A stretch of DNA of 64,000 nt from Latrodectus hesperus (taxonomy: Eukaryota > Arthropoda > Arachnida > Araneae > Theridiidae): positions 44,281,172-44,345,171 of the forward strand of contig CM075857.1 in assembly GCA_037975125.1 (NCBI GenBank), written 5' to 3'. Each line of letters opens with the position of its first letter. Position 1 is the first letter of the stretch. The position numbers were made by a program, and so were the translations under genes. The notes below the pieces were generated by a model. That model was given only the letters and a program-made list of their open reading frames with translations, had not been told where the DNA came from and searched no databases. Shown piece after piece: positions 14,401 through 29,400 of the stretch.

Positions 14401-17400
14401 TGTTCCAGCAAACGTTTATCAACACTTTTGCTCAATATTGAAATTCAGAGACAGATTTATTATTTTTTTCAATAGATGTATTCATCTCATCACTGTCAGT
14501 GTGTCTTACATACTAGTAATCACAGATGGTTTAAAAACAACAGGACCTATTAACTGTTTATATTAATAAATCTATTTTTAGTTACAGCCTGTATCTGTTT
14601 TGCTTCATCTTTACTGCTGAAGCTACAACTGTGTACCATGTTCTTCAGCATGTGAAAATGTGTGACTGTTAAGGACTTTGTATATAGATTTATAGTATGA
14701 ATGTTTTGGAAGCATTGAGAGACAATAATTACTCATCCTGTTGTGTTAAGGATTTTTAGATTATGAGGTTCTTATGCCAAGGGTTATGAAATTTTATTTT
14801 ATTGGGTATCAACTCACATAGGTCTTGATAGAAATGAGATCAGATGCAGCTGCTGAGGCTACATTGAATCTAATTTTACCAACAGTTTCATTCTGATATG
14901 AGAAAAAGTATAAAAACTTATATATTCTCTTTTTCTTAATTTACATACCATTCTTTCGTACTTCACCCCTATTGTCAATTTTACTGTAATGCAGTGCTGA
15001 TGTTTTTTGACTCACCTTTGTACTAGATAGTTTTCACACATTGGCATTTGTTTCTATGTGAATTAAATTCTTAGTGTGACATACGTGTGATTAGCCTACA
15101 GAATTCAAACTTGAAAACATATGCAGAAATTGGCTTTGTTTTTATTATTGAAATTGCCTTTAATTTAATCATAAAATTAAAAATCCATTGTCATACAGGC
15201 AAAATTTATTTACTTATGTTATTTCAAATATTTAAGCATTATTACATATTTCAAATATTTATCATATTAAAGTACTCACATAGTATTTATAACTTACAAT
15301 AATTAAAGTAAGCGGTACCACAATAAAAGTAAACTAACTAATATTTAAATAACATTGACTTACGGAAGAAAGTTCCATAACTAGGCCAACCTATTTTTAG
15401 GACTTTGAAAACCTGTAACTTCATTCCTTCAGCATGACTTTTATAATCTTGACTCTTGTTATAGGGGTATATATCATCTTCTACAGTCTGAGAACTCATA
15501 GGATTTGAGTACTTCAACTTTATAATATTTCAGTCTCTAGGATCCAGTAGATCAACAGACTTGAATAACAGATAGTCTATTCTAGCGGCATGGAATTCAG
15601 GCTCTCATCTTAACATTTTCTGTAACTGATTCTGCCATCCTAAACCCCATGTATCTTTCATCTTGTTCCCTCACTCTCTCTGGAACCAGATTTCTACAAG
15701 TCCTGAGCTAGGATAGTCTACTTCATGGAAGGGTTCTCCCTTCCATGGGGAATAATATAGGATGCAATCTTATTTGAGAATGAAATATAAAAAGGGACTT
15801 CCATCCAGGGTAAAATGTTGAGTTAATTTATAAAAAATATCCACAGCCAGTGAATACAGCACTCTGGTATTTCCTTTATGACAACAGCAATTGCCATTAT
15901 AAGATCCACCTTGACATGATACAGCAAAAAGGAGATTCAAAAATTGAAATAATAAGTCCAGAGACCAGGGGTTAACCTTTTCAAATTCCAATAAGATGAA
16001 TTGGAGTCTAAAATTCAAAATCAGTTGGTTAATTGACTTGTCTTTTGCTAAATAAGTGGAAAGAAATACCGATAGCCATAGTAAAAAAAAGCTGGTGGTA
16101 AAAGTGCCCTGGAGGATTGAGACAATTGTCTGTCTTAGAAGATCTTCCATATATTGTGTGAGAATAATAATTTTCCTTTTATAACTCTGCTGTCACAAAT
16201 TACTTATCATTAAAAAGTATATATAGTTTATAAGTAGCATTGTGGGCAAAATATAGTACATCCTATGATTTACCAGTAGACATACATCTTAATTATACAA
16301 TTCTAGTCAAGGAATTCCATTATGGTAATTGTATATTTTTCTTTTCTTCGTTTTTGTCCTATTTCATATGTAAATAATTTTGACTGTTCTGTTGTAACAT
16401 AAAAAATTGAGATTAAGGGAAAACACTGTAAATAAAATGCTATTCAAATACCAAAACCTCTCAATTAAAATGTGTTTATAAAAACCACTTAAATCTAAGA
16501 ACACTTCTAAAGCTCTATATAAAAATCAGCTGTATTTTTCAGCTTTTAGAGGCTTAGAGTATAATCTAATAATTGAGTAATATTGTGCTAATTTTCATGT
16601 GTTGCAAATTTTACTTATATCCAACATATTTTTCTTTAAAAAATAAAAATATGTTTGGTTGTGTTAACAATATAACCAAATAAAAGCTTGGAATTTTAAT
16701 AAAGTCATATAAGTGTGCTGAAATATTAACTAATGTAAAACCATGTGATATATTCTTGTGCTGCAAATTGAATTTTTTTTTCTATTTTCAGCAATTTAAA
16801 GATCAAAAGTTTAATTGCTGTAATTTTGTTAAAGGCTCACGAGCATTCGATGGTTTATGGTGGACACTTGCTACTGGTTAGAGATTTTTTTAAATGTTAT
16901 TTTTATTACAAATCCTTATTTTTCAAGTTTTGCACAGTAAAATTAATTGTATTTTTTTCAGCTCGTAATGCATTGATTGTTATCATATGCTCACTTTTTG
17001 CTTCAATGTGCCTTTCACTTGGTTACAATGTCTTCTCTCTTACTAAGCGTGTAGATGCTGGAATGCCTGATTTTGAAATTCCACAATTTTCCTTACACTA
17101 TTTAGACCCCATTAAAAACGTGACAGTTGATAAAAATGGAATAGAAGTTCTCAAGGTTTGCTTTTTTATTCAATTCTATAACAAAAATTCTGTCTTGATA
17201 TTAATATGGATGTGTTAACTTTTTTGATCAAATTTATCATTTAATTTTCTGATAAATTTAATTTTATAATTGGAAAATATATTTATTTTAATGTGACTTA
17301 TGTGGACAAATATCTGGATTTGCTTAGATTTTGATGTTATAGAATATTTCTCCTCTAAATTATAGTTTATTATGACAATTAATAAAAATTAATAAATTTT

Positions 17401-20400
17401 ATTTCCATTATAATATAAGAAAACTTTATGGTATTTTTTATTGATATGTAAGAAAATAAAATCTTTAATGTGTATTTTAAAACTAATTTTATCTATATTA
17501 ATTTTGGATGTGATGACTCATTATGAAACCACTGTTATTTGATTTGTTGTATTGAATTACATTTTACTAGACTAAATATAAATAAAGTGTATATTTTTTT
17601 CTGAACTAAAGAAAACATGCAATGTTATTTTGAGAATTAAATTGGCACATAAAGGTGAGTTTTTACAAAGCTAGTTTAAGCAAATTTTTTAAAAATAAAC
17701 TAATAAATTTACAGTATGTGTATATATATTCTCTTAGCAAAGGAAAAAGGAAATAATTATTTCAACTTTTTTCTTTGAAAATTTTAGTAGCATAGTTTTT
17801 ATTTTATTTTATTATTTTTTTATCAAAGTTGACAAAATAATTAAATATGACATATGTTTACATTCTTTCTTGATATGTTTTTGTTAAAACATTATTAATT
17901 AGAATTAAAGAAATTTTGCAATCCAAGATTTTATGTAGATATTAAAAATTCTTATATTCAGCAACAGGATTTCTACTAGTAAATATCTAACAATATTGAG
18001 AATGTTAGATGAAGAATAATTTTGCATCAAAACCAATATGAAGCCATGAATATAAGTTTATATGAATATTTACCTATCAAATATTTTAGATGCTTGTATT
18101 AATCATAAAAGTTAAATATGCAGCAAATGTTAGAATAATTATCAATTTCATTCAGTTAATAATAACATAGATTATTTTCATCTGCTAAAAATGGATTTTC
18201 AAGTTAATCTTTCTTACAAATAAAATTTATTGTTGATTCTTTTACCTTGCAATGCTCATTTGTTTTATTAAGTTATGTATTACACTTACTGAATACAGAA
18301 TAAAAGTTTAACTTAATTTACATTATGCTTATAATTTCTTTTGACTATGTCAATAATTTTGCTTATACATTATTTAAGTACACATTTGACTACACCATAT
18401 TTGTAATTTTATGTATGGCCGAACCATAACTTTTCCTAATACTAATAACAATTTATAGTTAAATGATAGTTCTAACACTTTTCAGTTTACTTTCTGTGTT
18501 ATTTATATCCAGGTATGTATAATTATAGTTCAATAAAACTTGTGAAAATCTGCTTTTTGAAAATGGCATGCAATATTTAGTGATACATCTAGAGTTTGCT
18601 ATGTATTTTTTCATATTTCATCAGATTGTGTCTGATATTTTTGATGCAATTTCTGCTTTTAAAATTTCAAGTAAATCGGTAAATATATAGGAATTACGTC
18701 AACAACAACAGAAAAATCGAACTTTATTTAACTGTTTAGATTTTTGTATGTATCATTAAAGTTCTATTATAATTTAAAATTACAGAAGTTAAATATTTTA
18801 TCTGTTAATTCAATTCAATGTCCGTTTTTATCTATCTGTAGAAATGTGGTCCTTTAATGTTTTTATTTTATCTGTAATCTTCTGATAAGGGAAGAAAACG
18901 TATAACTACGAAATTACTTAAGAATTTCTGATAGTAGAATACTTGTAAACTTACATTGCTACAAATGATGTCTACAACTATTTTGAAACTAGGATATCAG
19001 TTTATACACTTTAATTATGCTTAATATTTATACATATTTTATGGATTTTGAGTTAGTATAAATATTTGATAATATGTGAGTAATATTCTTTAAATCTCAA
19101 ATAATGTGCTAATTGTATATTTAGAATGTAACTGTTCTTGGAATAAAAGAAATGCCAGCCAGTTTTAAAACTTATTTATTTCAATATCCTCAATAAATGA
19201 GCAGATTGCAAAACAGTTATGAAATTATATGTAATGTCAGAACTCAAGAATTAGCAATTAAACTTCAGAATTAAATGCTATTCCATAATTAACTCCTAGT
19301 TTTTTGTTTTTCTTGTTCCCATTTATAGTTTGATAAAACAGTTTTGTTACAGAATGATTTAAATTTTGTTTTTTTACTCCTGTTGACTCCTACAAAATGT
19401 TGCAGGAAAATACTGGATTTTCTAATTAAAAAATCTGTTAAAATGTCAAATCATTATGCAATATTTTTAAATTAAAGATTTTAAGCATATAGTTACATTT
19501 ATAATTAGCTCAAAACTGAGTAGTTTTTGATGATGTTAATAATATAACTTTTTTTAAATCAAAACATATTTATGTATTACAGAATCTAAACTTTTTTATT
19601 AATTTTTTGTTTTATTTACAATGCTTTAAAACTATTTTGCAGACAATCTTATTAAAACTCCTAATAATTTCAAAAGGTTATTCTAAAATGTGATTGTAAT
19701 ATTGAATATTTTGAAAATGAAAGTTCATTATTTAATAAATTGAACTTGAGCATTCATGTTTAATTTTGTTGCTATTCATATTTTATGATTTCAGGATAAT
19801 TTTTCTCACAAAATTTATATTTTAGGTTTTAATTATTTGATTTAAGCAAATTGTAGTAAATATAATAATTTGCTTGAATGTGAATTTAAAAATACTTTAA
19901 ATTTTGTTCTGTTTCTTTTAGTTTTTGTTATTGATGCAATTTATTGAAAAATTCCATCATAAAAGCAAATGTTGCAGTAATGCTTCCATCATGAATTATT
20001 TTTGTAAACTTTATTTTTTCAAAATTAATTTTCATATATGTTACAAATTACAAACATCACTTTCAGGATCTGGGCTCTGGAGCTATAGTCATTCCATTTA
20101 TCTCACTTTTAGAAGCAATTGCAATAGCTAAAACATTCAGTAAGTATTAGTGAAACATATTTACAGCTATTTCAATGTGTTTAATTGTCATTTCAAGCAC
20201 TGTGAGAAAAACATAAAAGAAATGATATAAATTTAAATTCTTATTTTATTCATTTCATATTATCATTAAGGATCATAATCTTTTGATTCAAAATTTCAAT
20301 AAAAAATATTTTATCTAAATAAAAAGTATTGATCATACTTTTAGTATTTGTTGAAGTTTTCATTAGAATAATGTATACTAATTTAGTTTGAAGTCTTATA

Positions 20401-23400
20401 AAATAAAGTTATTCATAAATTGATTGAAATACGCAATGTAATTCTCTAAAGAGAATACCCTTGAGATTTACATAGAGGGCAAGAAATATAACATATTTTA
20501 TAAGAAGAAATATATTTTCATAAAAGTATTGAGTTCTGTTAGTTTCTGTTGAAATTTGTTGACAAAGCTCTAATTACTAATATGTTTTTGTTGGAAAATA
20601 TACATCAGAAATATATTGATCTATTTAAAAAAACACAAACTGTAACACCACAATTTCATATGTTTTTAAGTAATTTCAAATTGATATTGTTTTTTGTTTT
20701 ATGAAAATATTTTTTGAATTTTAATAAAAGCTTTGTTTAAGGGAATTTAAGTGACTGAGTTAAAAATTTTCTTGCTACATTTATAAGAACTTAGTTATAT
20801 ATTTTCTTTGATTTATAAATAAAAATAAATTGCTATTTTTTATAAAATAAAAAATTCCTAATGTCAGGTGTTATAACATTATCTTCATTGCAATCTATTT
20901 GTATTGTTATGTATTGGATTCTGTGCATTAATGTAATTTTGTATTGTTTGTAGCAAAGGGTGAGAAGCTATTAGCAACCAGAGAAATGATTGCTTTAGGT
21001 ATGTAATTATAGTTACAGATTTTTTAATTACATAAATTCACCAAACCTTTAAAAACTATGAAGTTAAAACCATAATTTTTAACAAATGATTTCCTTTCTT
21101 TTTTATTTATATTGATTAATTGTTTAAATTTTTAGGAATTCAGAAGCAGTTTTAATTAAAATTTTCTTTTAAAGCATCCAATTTAGTAATTCATTTTGCC
21201 TTTATGAAAAAATTCAAAATTTAAAGATTGAAAAATTATATTTTTGAATGTTTAATCCAATTTATGATTTTATCTTAATTTATCGAATTTATTTTGTGGA
21301 CCAGTTATTTTTATTTGAATTCCGTATGTAGTCAAATTTATTAACTTATTGAAAATTATGAGCAAATATTTTTGACTATTTTAAACAATGTAATACATAA
21401 ATTATGTTTTATAAAGACGAATTTGTGTAATTTTATCTTATTTGAGCAATAATTTTTAGAAAATCATGCTGATTTTCTTAATATCTGGTGCTAAATTTCT
21501 AAAACAATCAGTTGTATCAAAGGTGAAAGCAATAAAAATTGGTGTCCTTTTAAAACATCAGTCTTGCTTAAAAATATTTCTTGCTTGAATTTATTTGAAG
21601 AATTTATTTCAAATACATTAGGAGTTAATACTTATTTTTATATAAAATGAAAAATCTATTTTATTATATTATGAAACGATTCTGAGATCCTTATAATGAA
21701 ATCCTTTGAAATTTTTCACATTATTTGATTTGTTTTTCATATAGTAAAATTGTATGAAATAATTTATTTGCATTTCTTTTAAATTTTTTGATTTCTCTAA
21801 AATTTGTTTTCATTGTGATAAGGGAAATGATGAATAGTCTCAATAAATTTGCCTACATTCATAAAATGCAAAGTAATTTAAAAAATGAGAAATTTGTATT
21901 CATTTTTCAATCTATTGTATTCGTATTACTTTTATACATGTGTAAGTGTGCAGTTTTAAATTTGTTCAAATATGTAATTGCTATTACATACTTAAAGACT
22001 AATTTCATAGAATATTATATTTATATATCTTTCTATGAACAAATATGTCCAACTATATGGCAAAGTATATAACTGGATGCTTCAAAAGTCTTCAGCTTGA
22101 TATAAACGTTAAATGTTTTTATGATATATGTGACTTTGAACACAATTAAGCAGATGATTGTCTTCATGTAATTTTAGATATTTTATGAAAATAAATACAT
22201 GCAAAATGTTAATTTATTACAAAATATTAAAAAAAATACATAATATATTTTAAATAAATAAACCATTTTTATGCATCATAATTATAGTTATATATTAAGA
22301 CATATTATGAAAGTACTATTTGTGTGTGAGATTTATTTTCTAACTGATTAGGTAAAATTTGATTTTTAAATTACAATAGAAATAGTTTTTCCAATGTTTA
22401 AATTAACATGAAATATAATTAATGTTAAAAAGATGCACATGTGGGATGAATTTGATGTGTTATTTCACCAAAGTGTATCTGCTGTATTATTGTGAATTAT
22501 TTGAATTTGAGAAATCGCTTTGTATTAGAATGGCAAATGAAAAAATGTGGGTAGCTAATTTTCATTCACATAATATCATAGTCTCTACACTCTCATTTTC
22601 ATTACTATCACAATTATGTCTAATATTATGATCTTTATTGCTAGTTCTATTTAAAGTCTAACAATTGAAGAGTTGAGAGATTGCATAAATATTCATATTC
22701 AATTAAAAGTTATGAATGTATACACAGTAACTCTCTTTAATTCAAAATGGATCAGTATCTTTTTCTATAACATGCTTGAGTAAGTATAATGGAAAATTTT
22801 CTTTTTCTTTCCATGTAACCCAAACATAATAATATAAATTCAGATGAGTGGTTAATAGCAAGATATGTGGGAACATGTTATTTTAGCTGTGTGTAAATAT
22901 GAAACAAAATATCAGTTACATTTGAAATATAAGATTGATATTTCAGAATTCACTGTATTTGGTGCCATTTGTATTACATATAAAATATTAATATGGTATT
23001 TGATTGATATTATTCGTTAATATTTTTTAATTTTATGTTAGAAAACAATTTTGATTGTTTTGAAATTTTTAAGTTGATACGTATGTATAGGACTTTATCA
23101 GTTTTTTCAGTTTTTGTTTTTATCTTCATTAAGTATCAATAAATATATTTTTAATTTTATAGGTATGGGGAATTTAATGGGCTCATTTGTCTCATCATAC
23201 CCTGTAACTGGCAGCTTTTCAAGGTATGTAATAAAAGTATATTCATAATTACTTGTTAATAAATTTTTATTATCTAATACTTTTAATAAAAGGTTAATAT
23301 TATAAAATTATTTTTTCATAAGAAAATATTATCAGTTTTTAAAAAAGATCATTGGAGTTTAATGCCAAATGAATTGCTTTAAATTTGAATAAAGAATTTT

Positions 23401-26400
23401 TCAGCTCCTGTGAGTATAATAATTATAAAATTTAAAAAAAATCTTTATTATCAGGAAAATTATGTTTATTAGTTATCTATAACTTTTGATTAAATTTTAT
23501 AAAATAAATTTAAGGAATCTTAATTCTTAACATAGTTTTCTTATGTAATTTATTGTTTTTATACTAAAAGTACTTTATTGTTTTTATTTTATACTTTCTA
23601 AGCTTTTGAAAAATAGTTTTACATTGAAATATTTTAGTAAAAAATGTGCTTACTATAAATTGGATTCTAAAATGAAAGTTTTCCACTACTATTTAATTAC
23701 ATTTTCTTTCAAAAAATATTTTTGAAATAAAATAGCAAATTACAAGATTATTTATCTCTATTCTTCAATAATCTTAAAAACACCTAACGCATATTAAAGA
23801 TGAGGTTAATATAAGGTAATTGATAAATTAGTAGTGTTAGATAAAATTAACAATTTTAGAGAGAGTGTTCATTAAAGATGTTTATGAAATTAGCTTGTAT
23901 AAAGAAACATTTGGTTACATTTTAACATTTGCTATTTCTTAAAAAGTTGATTGTACTTAATATATATCAATATGAGCTTTTATTTCAATATATATTGATA
24001 AATTGGAATAAAAATTTAATGTCTTTCATTCCACTCTGTTTTCATATTATACCAGTTATTTAAATGTCATCACAGTGTTACCTCTTTTGCTTCTTCCTGT
24101 AAGGAAAAGAAAATAACATGAAAAGTTCCTCTTTAAGGACCTGAAGTTAAAGAGGATCAGCACTAAACTAACCATGACTGAAAGAAATGAATATATAATT
24201 AATGAATTGATGAATTTGCATATTGTTAAGGTAAAAAAAAACTATAAAATTTTTGTGCTGAATTCTTTGTTAAATTTTACTAGCTATTTAGGCTTGTAAA
24301 AAGATAATAAACTACGGCAAACACAATAATTATGCATAATAAAATATATACTTACGCATTAACCTGCTATTTATCATAGGAAAAAGCACATCTGCTAACT
24401 CTAAACAAATTTATTTCTAACAACATGTATGCTTAAAGAATTCTTTTATTCAGCAAATCTAATAAGATACAGTTTTTCAAACATGGCTTTGTCATTACAA
24501 GATTTAACTAATTTTTTGGGGCTTCTTTTCCACTTAATATGTTATTTTTGTGGATACTTTTGGTTTTTCATCTAAAGTCTTCAACTTGCTTTTTATAAAA
24601 ATAAATAGCTCACAGAAAATTATATTTAAAATTCGTTTAATAAGTCTATATTTTTAATATCACCATAACATTCATAAGTTGTTACATTATTCAGTTTCCT
24701 TTAAACTATCATGTACTGAATTACATTCTTAATGTCTGTAATTGAATGTAGTTTTACACTTGCGATGTTATATTTATTGTTCTAATACATATGTTTGCTG
24801 TTATTTACTATCTATTTCATTTTATTTTGATGAGATTTTCATATGTGTTTCGATATTTGTTCTTGCTTGTTAAGTTTCTTGCATATTTTAACATGATTTT
24901 TGAATTACTCGATTCTACATTATCAAATACTTATAATTTTTACTGGCATACATATTTGTTGGGCTAAAATGTTATATTGATGCTAAATTTATTATGTTCA
25001 TGCAGAAAAAAAAATGACATAGATTTGCTTGTCATAGGAATTGATGTGTAATGTATTGTGTTTTTTGGTATTTTAACATATTTTCAAGAAAAACTGAAAT
25101 TTTTCTCTATGAAATTATTTTCCAATTTTTGACTATCTTGAAATTTCAAAGCCCAGTTGGCAGCCAGATAGCTAACTTTTTTACTTTCTAACTAATTGAG
25201 GATTCAAATCGCACCTTGCTCAGGGATGATTTTAATGATTTGGAATTCACTTTAAACCCATTCTAATTCACTCTAGACAAAAAATATTTTTGAGTAACTT
25301 ATAAATGCAACTAAACTTGAAATTTTGGAATAGTTCTTAGAAATTTCAATGATTACTTGAATTTTTTTTAATTGTTTTATTCTCTTGAAGAAAAAGTTGC
25401 TTTGCTGAACCAGCGACGTTTGAAAAAATTTCTTGCATTAATCATGTTTTCACAGAAGACTTAAATCAGTTCTTTAATGAGATTTTAACAGCCAAAAGTA
25501 GCTTCAGCTATTCCCATTATTACTCTTGTAGTGATTTTCCTCAATGCATATTTACAAAGGATTTTTTTGATGAAGTTGGAATATTTTAAAATTATTAATT
25601 GGAAAAATAAGTATTTGATTCAGTTATTTTATGAGGATTATTTAAAATTTTTTGTATATAAAGTAGTCATCGATTACACTGCAGATAATTAAAAATCAGT
25701 ATAATCAATAGAAAATTTACCAATAACAACTGATTGTCACATTACGATAACACTATATAAAGAATTTTTAGCTTCAAAAAGAGACTGAAATTATCTAGAT
25801 CCTATGTATGCATCATTTATAGCAATAATAGAATAAATAATGCAGGTTTGTTATGATAAAACTGATGAAATCCTAAGAGAATCTTGCTTTTGATTCAACA
25901 GTCTGTGTTCGAATCCCACCTTTGGCAAGAATGTTTTCCAGTGGTTTAGAATCCACTTTAAACTGTAAATCGTGATTTAATTAGCCTTGTGTGCAAAAAA
26001 TGACCATTGAGCAACAAACAAGTCTAAAACTTAATAAGCCTGCTTTGCGATTAGTGTCACATGAAACATTTTATAGTGAAAAATATGATAAAACATTTCC
26101 AATCCATTATTAAAGCATAAATTTCCTGTATATTATTTTTTTCTTCATACAATGGGTAAGACAAAAATATATGATCACAAAGAATTCTGATTATATACTG
26201 ATAAATTTCATGTAATATATGAATATTGGGAGAAATATATGAGTATTGGCCTTAAAATACTCAAACTTTGTCTTTAATAGTCATACATATTCTTTTCTTT
26301 ATAAAAAATACATATAATATTTCTTTAAAGAAAGTAGTTAAAATATTGTGTATTTGGGAATATTTTCATATTTGCAGAGAATTCCTTGAAAAGATCCAGG

Positions 26401-29400
26401 ATAAGACAAATTTCTAAGTCTTAATATGAGAATCTGTTTTTAATATAGTTACTTAGATCTCAACTTTTAACAAAGACTTATTTTGTTCATTGATTAAAAT
26501 GCCTGCACTATTATTAATTGGAATTTATCAATAAGAGAGCCTGGAGTCATAGATTTGTAGGTGTCTCTTCTCCTATCACTTGGTAACAGGAGATTTTTAT
26601 TGCTGTAATTTTTATTGCTTTTTAAAGTATCTAAATTATATATTATTGATCTTTGATCAAATCATGACAAGATAAAACGAATTTCTCAAAAATATTAAGT
26701 TTTTTAATTTTTTAATAAAGATGAGAAGAATCTTTGGTTAGAGAGAGGAAAGAAGTATGCTGCATGAATTTGCAATCAAAATTATTTTTGTTCAAGTATT
26801 TGGTTTTTCAAATACATTTTATCAATTTTTATTGAAAAGGTGAAAATTATGTTTAAAAGGGAATTAATTTTGAAAGTTATTGAATTTTTTAGTAACTATT
26901 TTTTTTTTTTACTTTTATAGCAATTGTGCATTTGTTGAAATAATTGAAATGAACTATCCCACATTTCTTTCTTATTTTCTGAAGTAAAAATCATCACCTT
27001 AAAATCAACAAAACCATTGCTTTTTATACTATAATCTTAAATTTCTAATACTTTTTTGTTTAACTAAATGAAAATTAATTAGCAAAATTGATAAATCTTT
27101 GTAAATTATACATTTTTATTGTAGATCTGTGATAAATAATACTAGTGGTGTGAGGACTCCTCTTGGTGGAATTGTGTCAGGTAAACTTAATGTTGATACA
27201 TATTTTAATTTTGAAATTATTATATCAGCATACTTTTAATTTTCTAATTTTGTGTCTTAGGATTTTTTGTACTGCTTTCTTTATGTATAATTGCTCCATT
27301 ATTTCACTTTATTCCAAAGTCCTGTCTTTCTGCTATAATATTTTCTGCTGTGATATTTATGGTTCATCTTGGGGATATTCCAGCTATCTGGAAAACAAAT
27401 AGTAAGTCATAATTTTTCAGTGCCAAATTTTATGAACCATCTATCATTTCATATACCTCATAACATTATTAAAATTATTTATTGGAATAATATATAATAA
27501 ATTGATATAAAACACATATCAGTTTACTTTTTTTAGTATCAATTTTTGTTAAATAGTTTTTACTATTTTTTTATCAGGGTAAAAATATTTGATCAAGTTA
27601 TAAAAGCATAAATTAATTTTGAAAATATTTAAACATTGAAAAATCGATCTTTTTTTGTTTTATTTTTAAAATTTTGATCATACTATGAATTTTTAATAAA
27701 ATTTCACAAAATAATCAAAATTTATTTTTTCCTAACATTTTTCAAAGTTATAATTTTTACATGAAACTCATTTTTTAAATATATTGGCCTAATTCTCATA
27801 GGCATCTTAAATATATATTTAAAAATTGAAAAGTGCATCAACTTTTATCACAAATGAATGCATGTAATCATTGTGTTTTTGTATATTATCAATAAAGGAG
27901 ATTTGTGCTCAAACAACTTTTATGAAATTAACATTTAGTATGATTACTCTTGTATGATTTAAAGAAAAACATAATAATTTATTATTTATTTACAATATCT
28001 CCTGTTTAACCATTTATTTTATATGTTAAATAAAATTTATAGTTAAAATATGTAATCTCTATGATATAATATCTTCTGGTTTTATGTATTAACATAAAAG
28101 TATATTATATTGTTCTTAAATATAAAATACTCTTAAATATATGTCTCAATTAACATAATGAAAAAACAAAGATATATAGGGAAACCTTATATTTTGTTAT
28201 TATACTATAAGATTCTAAAAATTTTTTAAGTATCTCTTTATCTTATTAAAATTTAAATTTCAATACTATTTATACTTTAATAATAATGAAATACATTTAT
28301 ACAGATAAAATTTCATTTTTTCCTATTTAAATATCAATGAATTATATTTTAGACTTTACAATCTTTCTTTTGAGAACTTTTAATCAGTTTTAACATTTCA
28401 AAAGAAACATGAATGTAAATTCATTGCACAAACTACTTGTTCATATTTAAGTAATTTATAACTTAATTTTATATCTATTTATGTGTGCCAGAATAATTTT
28501 TAATATGCAATTAAATTTCTATTGTAAAATTTCCTCTGACTAAATTACAGGTAGAGATTTGATATTATAATTGTCTTTGAGGTCAGCTGAAATAGTGCAG
28601 GAAACTAGAGGAGATGTAATAAGAATTTAATTCAAGAACAATTTATTTTGCATTTATGATTGAGTTTTTATTCTTTCTACATTACTAAAATTTTTCCTTT
28701 TAAGTTTCTTACACTTGAAAACATTAAAGTTTGACACACTTTTAATTGACCAACTGTCCTCCAAGATAAAGTCCAAAATAAGCTTTATATATTTCTTATA
28801 TTAACATTGCTAACAGATTAAATTTAAAATATTTTATATGTATTGATATTTGTTTCAAAATGTACCTGAAATCTATAAGTTAAAATTCAATTATTATAAT
28901 TATTGTATGCATTGTATTTTCAAATGTATTTCTATTTTTATAAAAGGTTATTTTCCATAAACTTAACTAGTTTTAAAATTTATAATTGATGTAATTACTA
29001 ACTTACTACGAGAATAAAAAAATTGCTGTTATAAAATAATTTTTATAAAAAATATATTTACATTATCTTTGAATCAATTTTTCTGTTTTTGGCTGTGATT
29101 ACATTTTTTGTAAATAAAACTTAATCCAAAAATAGAAATGTTAAAATTTCTCATAATATAAGAATGGTATCTTTGTGGAGAAACCTTTAATATATTTATT
29201 TTTTGAATTATAAGAAATTTCCTTTATCATGATTATGAATACTTGATGCATATTCTAATTAAATGTAAAAAAGTAAGAAATATTACTACAAAAAACTAAG
29301 TGTAATACAATCTATAATAATGTGCATATATTCAAAAGCTAATTGATTCTTTAAATAAGGAATATTGCAATAGGAGATTGCACTTCAATTAGGAATAAAA

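Noticed and set aside
16826..17218. 130-codon open frame on the + strand
   Set aside because: It reads through an 85-bp intron between exons e and f; splicing restores the correct SLC26 frame in both exons.
22422..22631. 69-codon open frame starting MLKRCTCGMN
   Set aside because: No homology, no splice context in the SLC26 gene, and of a length expected by chance.
25380..25600. Weakly protein-like stretch (NQRRLKKFLALIMFSQKT)
   Set aside because: Broken by stops within a few codons in every frame and not assignable to a family; could be a very old transposon piece or chance.
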